DNA of 64,000 bases, taken from contig NZ_FOTP01000002.1 in assembly GCF_900114605.1 (NCBI RefSeq), forward strand, positions 434,001-498,000. The letters run 5' to 3'. Shown one piece after another: positions 18,735 through 28,700 of this stretch. The stretch is from Bradyrhizobium sp. NFR13. GTDB taxonomy: Bacteria; Pseudomonadota; Alphaproteobacteria; Rhizobiales; Xanthobacteraceae. Under the pieces are notes generated by a model, which saw only the letters and a list, made by a program, of their open reading frames with translations, was not told the origin of the DNA and made no database searches. A program made the translations under genes and the position numbers. Within the stretch, counting starts at the first letter, position 1. Every line of letters starts with the position of its first letter.

Positions 18735-19736
18735 ATGTCAGCGCTTTCTCGCCTCTATTACGTCACCACCGGTCTCGATGAATCCAACGCCTTCGCGACC
18801 TGGAGTGCGGTGATCTCGCCGCTGTTCGAGCCGCGCCCTTGCGGCCCCGGCAAGAAAACGCCGACCGGATCGGCCTCCGGTGTCATCATCGGCGACCTCA
18901 TCATCGCAAAGGTCGCGTTCAACGCGCAGGACTTCGTTCGCGATGAACAGCGCATCCAGGCGACACCGGATCATCTGCTGCTGCACCTGTATGTCAGCGG
19001 CGGTTTCAACGGCGTCGTCACGCAGCAGCAGACGACGATCGGCCCTGGCAAGGTCGCCTTGATCGATCTCGCGCATACGGTGGATACGCGTGCTTTTGCA
19101 TCCAGCACGATCACGCTGATCGTGCCGCGCAAACTGCTCGACGGTGTGTCGCTCGACACACTGAAACCTCGGCTCGATCCGTTTCGCAACGAACTGCTCG
19201 CCGCTTATATGCGCTCGCTGCACGAGCGCAGCGCACAACTCACCGACGCAGACATCGAAGCGACGGTGACCGAGACGGTTGGTTTCCTGAAACGTATCCT
19301 GGCTCCGACGCCGGATGACGCGTTGACACAGCAAAAGGACGCCGACGAAACCATCCTGGCACTGGCCGAGGCGACGATCCGCGACAATCTCGCGCGGCCC
19401 GATCTGTCACCCGACTGGCTGGCCCTGAAGCTGGATATCTCGCGCGCCTCGCTCTATCGCATCTTTGCGAGCCGCGGCGGCATCATGCGTTATGTGCAGG
19501 AACGTCGGATCCTCGCGGTGCAGGCGGCGCTCAGCGATCCGCTCGAAACCCGCCGGCTGTCACGCCTCGCTGCCGATCTCGGCTTCAACAGCGAGTCACA
19601 TTTCAGCCGGAGCTTTCGTGCCCGCTTCGGCGTCACCGCCGGCGCCTATCGCAAGGCCCAACTGGAGACCTCCGCCACGATCCAGCTCACCAGTCCCGAG
19701 ATCGTGCAGCAGTGGTGGATGAGCGTTTCACAGTAA
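18735..19736 (+). CDS. AraC-family transcriptional regulator
   Basis: DNA-binding regulator, 333 residues from the ATG at 18735. The N-terminal two thirds resemble the AraC-binding-like sensor domain of the FeaR/NahR-type group. The C-terminal 100 residues form the double helix-turn-helix: a first HTH in LDISRASLYRIFAS and the conserved second block LGFNSESHFSRSFRARFGV. Effector and targets are not evident. It is divergent from the autotransporter gene and 40 bp from the convergent end of the lipid-modification operon. Confidence 0.88.
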   Translation: MSALSRLYYVTTGLDESNAFATWSAVISPLFEPRPCGPGKKTPTGSASGVIIGDLIIAKVAFNAQDFVRDEQRIQATPDHLLLHLYVSGGFNGVVTQQQTTIGPGKVALIDLAHTVDTRAFASSTITLIVPRKLLDGVSLDTLKPRLDPFRNELLAAYMRSLHERSAQLTDADIEATVTETVGFLKRILAPTPDDALTQQKDADETILALAEATIRDNLARPDLSPDWLALKLDISRASLYRIFASRGGIMRYVQERRILAVQAALSDPLETRRLSRLAADLGFNSESHFSRSFRARFGVTAGAYRKAQLETSATIQLTSPEIVQQWWMSVSQ

Positions 19737-19776
19737 CAATGCTTCTGAGACCTGTCCGGGACACCGTTCAGACACT

Positions 19777-20115
19777 TCAATTCGACAGCGTCTTCGATCC
19801 GCTGCCGCGGTTCTTGATGATCAGCATGATGTTGCGGACATAGATCACCGTGGCGAAGGCCTGGCCGAGGATGATCACCGGCTCGCGCTTGGCTATGCCG
19901 TAGATCAACGTCATGAACCCGCCGGCCATGGAGAAGAACCAGAAGGCCATTGGCACCACGCTCTGTCCGGCGCGTTCGCTGGAAATCCACTGCACGAGGA
20001 AGCGCGCCGTAAACAGCAGTTGCGCGATCAGGCCGAAGGCGAGCCAGAAATCGAACTTCGCGACGAAGACGTCGTAGATATAGTCGCCAAGCGCCTGACC
20101 ATATTGAATCAGCAT
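19777..20115 (-). CDS. Small lipid-A-biosynthesis N-terminal domain (LAB_N) membrane protein
   Basis: A 112-residue inner-membrane protein with three predicted helices. It matches the LAB_N domain often annotated as lipid-A-disaccharide synthase N-terminal domain, with the conserved FTARFLVQWISSERA and VPMAFWFFSMAGG blocks. It lacks the catalytic part of LpxB, so it is not that enzyme. Its stop-to-start distance from the GT2 gene is zero, and such pairs of GT2 plus LAB_N recur in envelope glycolipid operons. A helper or flippase-like role in moving a polyprenyl-linked sugar is an inference. Confidence 0.85.
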   Translation of the reverse strand: MLIQYGQALGDYIYDVFVAKFDFWLAFGLIAQLLFTARFLVQWISSERAGQSVVPMAFWFFSMAGGFMTLIYGIAKREPVIILGQAFATVIYVRNIMLIIKNRGSGSKTLSN

Positions 20116-20871
20116 CTATTTGAACTCGGTTGCGACCGGCGTCGTACGCTTGCGGCGGATCAGCCACCAGACGCCGGCGAGATCCATGATGCCGATCCAG
20201 AGTCGGTCGAAAAATCCGTAATTGGACACGCCGGAATGGCGCGGCCGATCGGTGACATCGACATAGGCGATGTCGAACCCCTCGCGGCGCACCAGCGCCG
20301 GAAGGAAGCGATGCAGACCATCGAAATAAGGCATCGACAAGAATACATCGCGGCGGAATGCCTTCAGACCGCAACCGGTATCGCGGGTGCCGTCCTTCAA
20401 GATCGCGTTGCGCACAGCATTGGCGATCTTCGATTGGGCTTTCTTGAAGCCGGTATCCTTGCGGCCAACGCGCTGCCCGGCGGCGAGACCAACACGGCCG
20501 CCGCCATCCTGAATGGCCGAAATCAGGTTGGGCAGGAATGCCGGATTGTTCTGACCATCGCCATCCAGCGTGGCCACGATGGCGCCGCGGGCGTTGCGCA
20601 CGCCGGTTCGCACGGCGGCCGACTGGCCCGATGATGCGGCGTGGTCGATGCGACGCAGGTTGGCGCGCGTCTGCATCAATTCGGCAAGCCGTGCCGGCGT
20701 CGCGTCGGTCGAGCCGTCATTGACGTAGATGATCTCGTAAGGCCAGCGGCCATCGAGCGCGGCGGTGATTTCGGTGATCAAGGGCGCGACATTGTCCTGC
20801 TCGTTACGCACGGGCACGACAATGGAAACGTCGACGGGAGCAGCTTCGGGAGCGGGCAAATCGGAGCTCAT
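20116..20871 (-). CDS. Glycosyltransferase family 2, polyprenyl-phosphate sugar synthase type
   Basis: Cytosolic-face GT2 enzyme of the DPM1/ArnC/RgtE-like group, 251 residues, expected to charge a polyprenyl phosphate with a sugar. Seen motifs: VSIVVPVRNEQDN at the nucleotide site, YVNDGSTD, and the DGDGQNN metal-binding block. The C-terminus is hydrophobic only near IGIMDLAGVWWLIRRK. The ATG at 20871 begins directly before the GT fold; a longer frame to 20967 is unsupported. Its partner is probably the GT39 enzyme upstream in the operon, which would use the lipid-linked sugar on the periplasmic side. Confidence 0.9.
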   Translation of the reverse strand: MSSDLPAPEAAPVDVSIVVPVRNEQDNVAPLITEITAALDGRWPYEIIYVNDGSTDATPARLAELMQTRANLRRIDHAASSGQSAAVRTGVRNARGAIVATLDGDGQNNPAFLPNLISAIQDGGGRVGLAAGQRVGRKDTGFKKAQSKIANAVRNAILKDGTRDTGCGLKAFRRDVFLSMPYFDGLHRFLPALVRREGFDIAYVDVTDRPRHSGVSNYGFFDRLWIGIMDLAGVWWLIRRKRTTPVATEFK

Positions 20872-20941
20872 GGTTGGAAGCAGATTTTCGCAAGGCCGGC
20901 CTGCGGGAACTTGTCGCAGCCAGCCGGGCGAAGACCGCTTA

Positions 20942-21784
20942 TTATGGGGCCGCGGTCCCGCGGGCAACCCTTTTGAGATGACCTGCGGACGGCCCTGGCA
21001 GCGGGTCGATCGTACCGTCCTGATGGATGGTGAAGGCTAGATGCCTGGCCGCGAACCAGTATCGGACCGTCATGGCGCCAATCCAGCCGACCAGCCCGCC
21101 ACCGACCACGTCACTGGCATGATGCGCCAGCAGAACGAGCCGGCTCGCGCAGATCGCGACCGCATAGACGATCATCACTGTGCGCAGCCGCGGCCAGAGC
21201 GCAGCGACCGCGAAAGCCAGCGCGAAACTGGTGGTCGCATGGCCCGACGGGAAACTGGCATAGGCCGGCGTCCAGGCGAAATGCGAGAAGTGGAAGGGAT
21301 CCGCCGCGCCGCTGACAAAAGGCCGGCCACGGCCGAGCATGCCTTTGATGATTTCAGCCACGAAGACCGAGAGTACGACCGACAGGAAGATGTATTGAAT
21401 GCGCGTGCCGAAGCTGACAAGTACGGCGCGCGACGTGCCGTGCCGCAGCGGCGCCAGCAGGGCCAGAACGATCATAAACGCGAACAACGCCAGCAGGACA
21501 TATTCGTCCTTGCCGAAGTCAGTGAAGATACGCAGCGGCCACAGGCCGGCCGTGCCCCGCGCCGGCATCAGCCCGATCTCGGTGGCATCGACGATGAACA
21601 TCAGCGCGATGATGATCACGGCGGTCACGGCGCCAAGCACCAGCGAACGGCGCGCCCAATAACGAGCAGCTTCGGCACGCCGCGAATGCGACGGCGCGCG
21701 AACGAGCTGTGCGAACGACTGCCAAACCAGCGCAACGAGTTGCGACAGATAGGTCTGTGGCTGCGAGTTGTCCGGGGCTGCCAT
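20942..21784 (-). CDS. PAP2-family lipid phosphatase (LpxE/LpxF-like)
   Basis: Membrane phosphatase of the PAP2 superfamily, 280 residues with about six helices. All three catalytic blocks are present: KGMLGRGRP, the PSGH motif in YASFPSGHATTS, and SRLVLLAHHASDV. In Gram-negatives such enzymes remove phosphates from lipid A (LpxE, LpxF), from undecaprenyl pyrophosphate or from phosphatidylglycerol phosphate. The operon, with glycolipid transferases on both sides, favours lipid A or another envelope lipid. It starts in a TAATG overlap with the GT39 gene and ends 70 bp before GT2. Confidence 0.88.
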   Translation of the reverse strand: MAAPDNSQPQTYLSQLVALVWQSFAQLVRAPSHSRRAEAARYWARRSLVLGAVTAVIIIALMFIVDATEIGLMPARGTAGLWPLRIFTDFGKDEYVLLALFAFMIVLALLAPLRHGTSRAVLVSFGTRIQYIFLSVVLSVFVAEIIKGMLGRGRPFVSGAADPFHFSHFAWTPAYASFPSGHATTSFALAFAVAALWPRLRTVMIVYAVAICASRLVLLAHHASDVVGGGLVGWIGAMTVRYWFAARHLAFTIHQDGTIDPLPGPSAGHLKRVARGTAAP

Positions 21785-23526
21785 TACTCGGTCCCTTCGG
21801 AGCGATAGATTGCTACCGAAATCGCTTTGCCTTGCGAGAAATTATAGCCGTCGATGCGGGTCGCCATATTGTAGCGCAGGCCGATGGCTTCGGCGCGCAT
21901 CGCGAACTGGCGCTCCGAACGCAGTTCGACAAGCGCGAAGCGACAGCTGCCCTGCCCGAGGAAATCCGCCGCGCCTGCGCCATCGGTGAGTTGCGTTGAT
22001 GTGCCGGTCATGAACACCAGGCTCGGCTCGTGATATCCCGCTGCCGCGGCCTTGGGACCGACGCAGACCACGTTACGCAGCGCACGTGCGATCTGCACGC
22101 TTGGAAACAAAGGTCGGAGCGACGGCAGCAGTACGCCATAAAAGGCGGCGCTCATGAACAGTGAGGCTACGACCGCATTCAGCAACGAGCGCTCCGCGCG
22201 GGCGTTGTCATACAGCCACCAGGCAAACAGGCCGAAAACCAGCGCTGCGGCGGCAAAGGGCCAGGCCAGAAACACCGGATGGCGGACGATCGCGACGGCG
22301 CCGATCTCGGCGACCACAGCGGTCAGCGCCGGGATGGCGAACCACCAGGCCGCGCCGCGCGCCAGCCAATTGCGCGCCAGCACCTGGCGCTCAAGCGCAC
22401 CGATGACGAGGATGGCGATCGCCGGATAGAGCGGCAGCACATAATGCGGCAGCTTGGTCATCACGACTTCGAACACGAGCCAGGATGGGATCAACCAGGC
22501 CAGCAGATATTGTGCGCCGGGCTCGCGCCGCGCGCGCCAGATCGCCGGCGTGGCCATCCCGGCCAGCGGCGCTCCGGGCCAGAAGGTGATCCAGAACAGC
22601 AGGAAATACATGCCCGGAGGCGCACCGTGGGATTCCTGCGCCGCCAGTTTGCTCAGCATGTCACCGCCAAGCGAATTGGAGAAGAACGCTTGCCCCGACT
22701 TCAGGAAGATGGCGACGAACCACGGCAGAACCAGCAACAGCATCCAGACGACGCCAACCAGCGGCCGCAATCGCCACAGCCACGCGACCGAGCGATCCAT
22801 GATCGCCAGCGCAATGATCGTCAGACCGACGAACATCAGGATCAGCGGGCCCTTGACCAGAATGCTGATCGCCATGGCCGTCCAGAACACCGCCGGCTCC
22901 TGCCAGCGTGACTTGTCGGCCTCCTCGCCGCGCTGCCACGCCAGGTAAATCCGCGCCATCGCGCCCATCACGGCAATGACGGTCAGCAGCAGCATGGCGT
23001 CGGTTTTGGCGAGCCTGGCCTCGACGTTCAACAAGACCGAACTGCACATGATCAAGGCGGCCAAGACGGCGCCGCGCCGCGCCAGGAAGGCCAGCGCGGT
23101 CCAGTAGGTCAGCAACACTGCACCAATGGCGCCTATCAGAGACGGCACCCGATAGAGCCAGATGCGCACTTCGGCATTCTGGAGGCCGAGCGCGTCGGCG
23201 GTCTCGACCACGGCCGCCTGCATCCAGTAGATGCCGACCGGCTTCTTGTAGCGGACCTCGTCCTGGAACCGGATGTCGACGAAATCGCCGGTCTCGACCA
23301 TCTGCTTGGTCGCCTGCGCAAAACGCGCTTCGTCGCGGTCGATCGGTGGGATAGTGAAGAAGCCCGGCAGGAAGAACAGGAACCCGCAAATGGTCAGGAA
23401 TGCCACCGCGCGGGCATGGCCGGAGCTGACGAAATCAAGCACGCGTACCAGTCTGCTGCCCGGATCGACACGGGTTTTCGGCTCGCGCGGGGCGCCAAAT
23501 CGGGGTCTTGGATAGGTCTCGGCCAT
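21784..23526 (-). CDS. GT39 / ArnT-like glycosyltransferase
   Basis: Integral-membrane glycosyltransferase that takes a sugar from a polyprenyl-phosphate donor on the periplasmic side, 580 residues and about a dozen helices. The first periplasmic loop carries the family's acidic motif IDRDEARFAQATKQM, and KKPVGIYWMQA matches ArnT/PMT enzymes. With the PAP2 phosphatase and GT2/LAB_N genes downstream, the likely task is replacing a lipid A phosphate with a sugar such as GalA or mannose, as known in rhizobia; the specific sugar is inference. First gene of the operon. Confidence 0.88.
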   Translation of the reverse strand: MAETYPRPRFGAPREPKTRVDPGSRLVRVLDFVSSGHARAVAFLTICGFLFFLPGFFTIPPIDRDEARFAQATKQMVETGDFVDIRFQDEVRYKKPVGIYWMQAAVVETADALGLQNAEVRIWLYRVPSLIGAIGAVLLTYWTALAFLARRGAVLAALIMCSSVLLNVEARLAKTDAMLLLTVIAVMGAMARIYLAWQRGEEADKSRWQEPAVFWTAMAISILVKGPLILMFVGLTIIALAIMDRSVAWLWRLRPLVGVVWMLLLVLPWFVAIFLKSGQAFFSNSLGGDMLSKLAAQESHGAPPGMYFLLFWITFWPGAPLAGMATPAIWRARREPGAQYLLAWLIPSWLVFEVVMTKLPHYVLPLYPAIAILVIGALERQVLARNWLARGAAWWFAIPALTAVVAEIGAVAIVRHPVFLAWPFAAAALVFGLFAWWLYDNARAERSLLNAVVASLFMSAAFYGVLLPSLRPLFPSVQIARALRNVVCVGPKAAAAGYHEPSLVFMTGTSTQLTDGAGAADFLGQGSCRFALVELRSERQFAMRAEAIGLRYNMATRIDGYNFSQGKAISVAIYRSEGTE

Positions 23527-23576
23527 GCCTGTCGCATACGCTGAAACCGCCGACCGGACAACCAGTTAGCCAGCGC

Positions 23577-25784
23577 TTATTGGATTCTGACCACAACTGT
23601 GTCTGCGGTGCCCATGGCGTCCATGACCGTCAGTCGGACGAAGCCCGGACCTGGCGGATCGACCAGCCGCTGGCGCCGGCTGTCGAGTTCCCCGGCGGCC
23701 ATGCCGTTGACCAGAACGGTCATGGGCAGCACCCCGCCGGCCACCTTGACCGGTACGGCCGAAAGCTGCCCCTCGCCGCCACTGGCATCGATCCGGGAAC
23801 CGTTCAGCGGGAACTGGATATGCAGGGCCTGATCGCTGCCGGTACGGATCAACTCGCCGACCGGGCGGAACCGACGCAGCGGCAGCGGCAATTTTGCATT
23901 ACTAGCCATCAGCACGCCCTTGGGCGCCTTCGGCAACGGAGCCGGCAGCTTGCCGGTCCGGGCAAAGGCATCGAACAGGATCGGAGCCGCCGCCGCACGA
24001 CCGACCAGGCCGGGCACCGACGCGCCATCGGGCCGGCCGACCCAGACGCCGATGGTCATGCGTCCGTCGAAACCGACCGACCAAGCGTCGCGATAGCCGT
24101 AGCTGGTGCCGGTCTTGAAGGCGATCCGGTTATGCGCGGCATTCTCCGGCGGCGGTGTGCCGATCAGAACATTGCCGACCTGCCAGGCCGCAACCGGGTC
24201 CATCAGCCGCAATGGCTCGCGATCGTCACCGCCATTGGCCTGCATGATCTCCCGGAGCGGCTTCGAGCTGCCGAGCCGCGCCACGCCCGTATAGAGCTGG
24301 ACGAGGTCCTGCAGCGTAATGCCGACGCCGCCGAGGCCCATGGCGAGACCAGGCGCCTCGCCCGGCGGCAGCACCAGATTACCGCCCGCCTGTTTGAGGC
24401 GCGATGAAAGTCGTGAGGCACCGACGCGATCCAGCAGCGCAATAGCCGGCACATTCAGTGAAAGCTGCAGCGCCTTGCGCACCGGCACGGTGCCCTGAAA
24501 GCTCATGTCGAAATTCTCCGGCGCGTAGCTGCCGAAGCGCACCGGCCGATCCTCGATCAGGCTTTCCGGATGCACGAAGCCATCTTCAAAGGCGAGGCCA
24601 TAGATGAATGGCTTCAGCGTCGAGCCGGGCGAGCGCACCGCGCGGGTCATATCGACCTGCCCAGCGCGTCGGTCGTCGAAATAATCGGGCGAGCCGACAT
24701 GGGCGAGCACGTCGCCGCTCTCGTTGTCGACTGCGATCAGGCCGATGGAGATATTGTTGCCCAGCGCCGCCGCGCGGTCACGCGCGAGGCCTTCAAGCGC
24801 ACGCTGGATACCGGCATCGAGCGCCAGCTTGATGATGGGGCGATCCTTGTGCAGCGACGTCGCCTGATCCGCAGAATGCGGCGCCAGGATCGGCATCGGC
24901 TTGCGCAGCTTTGGCACGCTGACGGATTTCGCCTGCATGGCATCCGCAGCCGACACCCTGCCCTCGCCGACCATGCGTTCAAGCACGCGGTCGCGCGCCA
25001 CGCGCGCATTGCCGGGATGACGATCGAGCCGGCGGTGTTCCGGCGATTGCGGCAGCGCTACGAGCAATGCAGATTCCGCCAGCGACAGCCGTTTCGGCTC
25101 CTTGCCGAAATAGGCGATCGACGCGGCGCGAAGACCTTCGAGATTGCCGCCGAACGGCGCCAGCGCCAGATAGAGATCGAGGATCTGATCCTTGCTCATC
25201 TGCCGCTCGATCTGCAGCGCGCGGACGGCCTGTCTGATCTTCGCCGATATCGAGCGTTGCTGCCGTGGTTCGATCAGCCGCGCAAGTTGCATCGTGATGG
25301 TCGAACCGCCCGACACGATCTCGCCGCGGGTGACGAGCTGCAGCGCGGCGCGGCCGAGCGCCAGCGGATCGACGCCATGATGGTTGTAGAAGCGCTTGTC
25401 CTCATAGCCGAGCAGTATGTTGAGATAACCGGGATCAACGGACCTCCTCGCGTCGACCGGAAGCCGCCAGCGTCCGTCGGTCATGGCATAGGCGCGCAGG
25501 AGCTTGCCGTTGCGATCGATAACGGTGGTGGAGATTTTGCGGGCCTGGTCGAGCGGCAAAGGGCCGAGGGAGGCCACCCACGCGGCGGTCGCTGCACCAG
25601 TCAGGACCACAACTACGGTGGCAGCGGCGACAGCCTTTCGGATAAGCCACCAGCCTCTCCTCACGTCGTGGCCCGGCTTGTCCCGGCCATCCACGTCTTG
25701 CCCACGATCCACACAAGAAGACGTGGATCCCCGGGACAGGCCCGGGGATGACGGAGTGTGTGGTGTGGACGTGCCCTCGCTCAT
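23577..25784 (-). CDS. pbpC: Penicillin-binding protein 1C
   Basis: Bifunctional peptidoglycan synthase, 735 residues. Order: a repeat-derived N-terminus (residues about 12-40), membrane anchor (about 49-70), GT51 transglycosylase with the catalytic Glu in GYEDKRFYNHHG and GGSTITMQLAR, transpeptidase with SPGSTLK, SLN and KTGTSYG, and a C-terminal PBP1C extension. Its ATG overlaps the TGA of the alpha-2-macroglobulin gene (ATGA), so translation is coupled; this pairing is a known conserved gene pair. The odd feature is the segment GLSRGSTSS...GRDKPGHD between start and anchor, encoded by a dispersed repeat. A GTG at 25664 just after the repeat could be the ancestral or actual start. Confidence 0.93.
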   Translation of the reverse strand: MSEGTSTPHTPSSPGLSRGSTSSCVDRGQDVDGRDKPGHDVRRGWWLIRKAVAAATVVVVLTGAATAAWVASLGPLPLDQARKISTTVIDRNGKLLRAYAMTDGRWRLPVDARRSVDPGYLNILLGYEDKRFYNHHGVDPLALGRAALQLVTRGEIVSGGSTITMQLARLIEPRQQRSISAKIRQAVRALQIERQMSKDQILDLYLALAPFGGNLEGLRAASIAYFGKEPKRLSLAESALLVALPQSPEHRRLDRHPGNARVARDRVLERMVGEGRVSAADAMQAKSVSVPKLRKPMPILAPHSADQATSLHKDRPIIKLALDAGIQRALEGLARDRAAALGNNISIGLIAVDNESGDVLAHVGSPDYFDDRRAGQVDMTRAVRSPGSTLKPFIYGLAFEDGFVHPESLIEDRPVRFGSYAPENFDMSFQGTVPVRKALQLSLNVPAIALLDRVGASRLSSRLKQAGGNLVLPPGEAPGLAMGLGGVGITLQDLVQLYTGVARLGSSKPLREIMQANGGDDREPLRLMDPVAAWQVGNVLIGTPPPENAAHNRIAFKTGTSYGYRDAWSVGFDGRMTIGVWVGRPDGASVPGLVGRAAAAPILFDAFARTGKLPAPLPKAPKGVLMASNAKLPLPLRRFRPVGELIRTGSDQALHIQFPLNGSRIDASGGEGQLSAVPVKVAGGVLPMTVLVNGMAAGELDSRRQRLVDPPGPGFVRLTVMDAMGTADTVVVRIQ
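25662..25755. repeat. Dispersed palindromic repeat ('GRDKPGHD' type) inside the 5' end of pbpC
   Basis: About 94 bp with imperfect dyad symmetry: GTGGCCCGGCTTGTCCCGGC on one side and the related CCCGGGACAGGCCCGGGG on the other, around an ACGTCTTG...CAAGAAGACGT core. Read in the pbpC frame it gives the GRDKPGHD string, familiar from spurious short proteins in Bradyrhizobium-group genomes, where the element lies between genes. Here it sits downstream of the coupled ATG and is translated in frame. Confidence 0.75.
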
Positions 25785-28700
25785 TTCGCCTTCGCGACCT
25801 CGACACTGCCCGTCCCCGTCCGCCCGTAGCGCGACGGATTATACATGTCTTCCACATAGGCTTGCGGCAGCACGTATTTGCCGGGCGACACCGCACGCAC
25901 GATATAGGCGACGGTGAACACCGCTTTGTCGTCGCTCTTCCGGTCGATCGCCGCTGTGAAGCGGTCGTCACGGAATTCGGTGTTCTCAGGTTCTTCGCCA
26001 TCCTCGATCCAGTCCAGCGTGCCGCTGTCGCCCGACGACACCAGATGCGGATTGTCGATCTCGAAACCGGCCGGCAGATAGTCGGCCACCATGATGTGCC
26101 CATACTCCGGCTTGGCTTCGGTAATCTTCAGCACCACGGCGAAGCGATCATTCTGTTTCGCCTTGGTGACATCTGCGGGCTTGCCGTCGAGTGTGAAGTA
26201 ATTGCGCTCGATCTTGAAGCCGTTGGATGCAGCCGGTTCCGGTGTGATCGGCGAACCGGAGACCGAGACGACCGCCTGCACCGGCGTATCGCCAGTGTTG
26301 GTGATCTTGATCGGCTGCCCGGACATCTCCGCGGCCTTGTAGCTGCGATAGAGAGCGGTCTTCACAGCCGAGCCGTTGACGTCGAGCGCCAGCGTGTTGG
26401 CTTCCTTGGCCAGCGCACGCGATGCCAGCACCAGCCACGCATTCTCCTGCGTGGAGGTGAACGGCGTCAGGCCGCGCGCGGCCTCGACACGCTGGACCGC
26501 CTGCGTCAGCGTTGCACGCGGCGCATTGCCTTCGCTGGCCAGCGAGACCAGCGCGGCCGCGTCGCGGAGCGCTGAGCCGTAATCGACGCGGCCAAATTCG
26601 ATGGCCGGCTTCGGAGCGAGGCTTTCGACGGCCGCCGCATAGACACGTTCCGCACGGGCACGATCACCGACCAGCGCCAGCGCCGCCGCCAGCTGTGACT
26701 TGGCGATGGGCGTCGCCAGGTTCTTCAGCTTGGTGTCGGCGAGATAGCGCAGATCGCCGATTGGCGCAGTGCCGTTCTTGGCCAGCACGTAAAGCCCGTA
26801 AGCAAGATCGCGGCCGCCATCCTTCTCCGGTTCGTCAGCATTGACGACCGAATTGCGCACGCGGTCGAGCGCGGCACGGAACAGCACGTCCGGCACCACA
26901 AAACCTTTTTCGCGGGCGCGGGTCAGGAAGTCCGTGACATAAGCATCGAGCCAGGCATCGTCGCCGCCCGCCGACCACAGGCCGAACGAGCCGTTCGAGC
27001 CCTGACGCGCCAGCAGTCTGTCGATCGAGTCCTTGATGCGCTGATCGACACCGGTATCCATCGCCAGATGCGCGCCGGCCGCGAGATCGTTCACATAGAG
27101 GAGCGGCATCGCGCGGCTGGTGATCTGCTCGGAGCAGCCATAGGGATAGCGATCCAGCGCCTTCAGGATGGTCGCTGCATCGAGCGCCGTGGACAGGCTG
27201 ACCGACAGCGAGACGCCGCCGGTGCCCTGGACGAGGTCGGAGAACATGTCCGAAGTCAGCGTCAGGCTTTCGCCCTTGGCCAGCGTGCGGATCGAGCGAC
27301 GCGCCAGAACCTGCGTGGCTGCCTTGACGTCGAGCACATAGTGCCGCGCCAGCGTCAGCCCGTTCGGTCCCTTGATATCGACGTCGAACTGGGCCGTGCC
27401 CGCACCGGATGCATCGATGGCCAGCGCCATCGAGGTCCGCTGTTTGGCCGCGAGCTTGATCGTCGTCGCCGGATTGCCGGTCACCTTGACGGGGCCGGAG
27501 GTCTTTACAGCGATGGTGTAGTCGCCCGGTGCGCCTTCGACATTGTCGAGGTCGAAGCTCATGGTGCCCTTGTCGCCGGACAGCAGGAACCGCGGCAGGG
27601 TCGCAGTGAGCACCACGGGATCGCGCACCGTGACGTCCACAGTGGCGCGGCCGAGTTTGGTCGCGGTCCAGGCCACGGCCATCACGCGAGCAGTGCCGGC
27701 GAATTCGGGAATCTCGAACTCGATCTGCGCAGTGCCATCGGCGGCCACGGTGACGATGCCGGAGTACAATGCCAAGGGCTTCTGCGTGGGCGGCGAGCCC
27801 TCGATCTGCGCGCCGCCACTGTCGCCGCCGGTACGCAACTGGCCGCGTGTGCCCTGCATCCCGTCGATCAGCTGCCCATAGATGTCGCGAATTTCCGACG
27901 TCATGCGCCGCTGGCCGAGATAATAGTCATCCGGCGCGGGCGGCTTGTAATTGGTTAGGTTGAGAATGCCGACATCGACCGCGGCAACGACGATCTTGGC
28001 GTCCTCACCGGGATTGAGCCCGCCGAGTTTCACCGGCAGCTTCAGTGTCGTGCTGGGCCGGATCAGCGCCGGCGGCGTCAGTGCTACGTCGAGCGTACGC
28101 GCCTTCTTGTCGATACCGAACCACTTCAAGCCGATGGCACGGCCGGGCATCCGCTTGGCAGCGGCGTCGAGCGGCCGACGCAGTGTCGCTACGACATATG
28201 CGCCTGTGCCCCAGTCCTTGCCGACCGGAATCTTGATCTGCGACGCGCCTTCTTTAACCGCAACGCTCTGGGTGGTCAGCAAGCGATCGCCTAGCACATT
28301 GATAGTCAGCAGGCCGGCGGTGCGGGCATTGACCGAAACGGTCATGGTGTCGCCCGACTGATACTCCGGCTTGTCGATGGACGTCTCCAGCAGGTCCGGC
28401 GTGTCAGCACTGCCGTCGGAATACCAGCCGACATCGAACTGCACCGAGGTAATCGGGCCGTCGGCCTCATTGGATTTAACGTCGAGGCGATAGCGGCCGG
28501 GCTGCGGCTGCAGCGAGATGCGGGCCGGCGCATTGGCGGCGACGGTGAGGTCACCATCGGCCACGCGCTTGGTCGACTTGACCGGTTCATAGTCCCAGGA
28601 CGAATTCTGCCGATACCACTGGTAGCGGGATTCCATCTTGAGCAATTCGTAACGCAGGCCGCTGCGCGCCAGCGAGGTCCCCTCCGGCGACACGACCACC

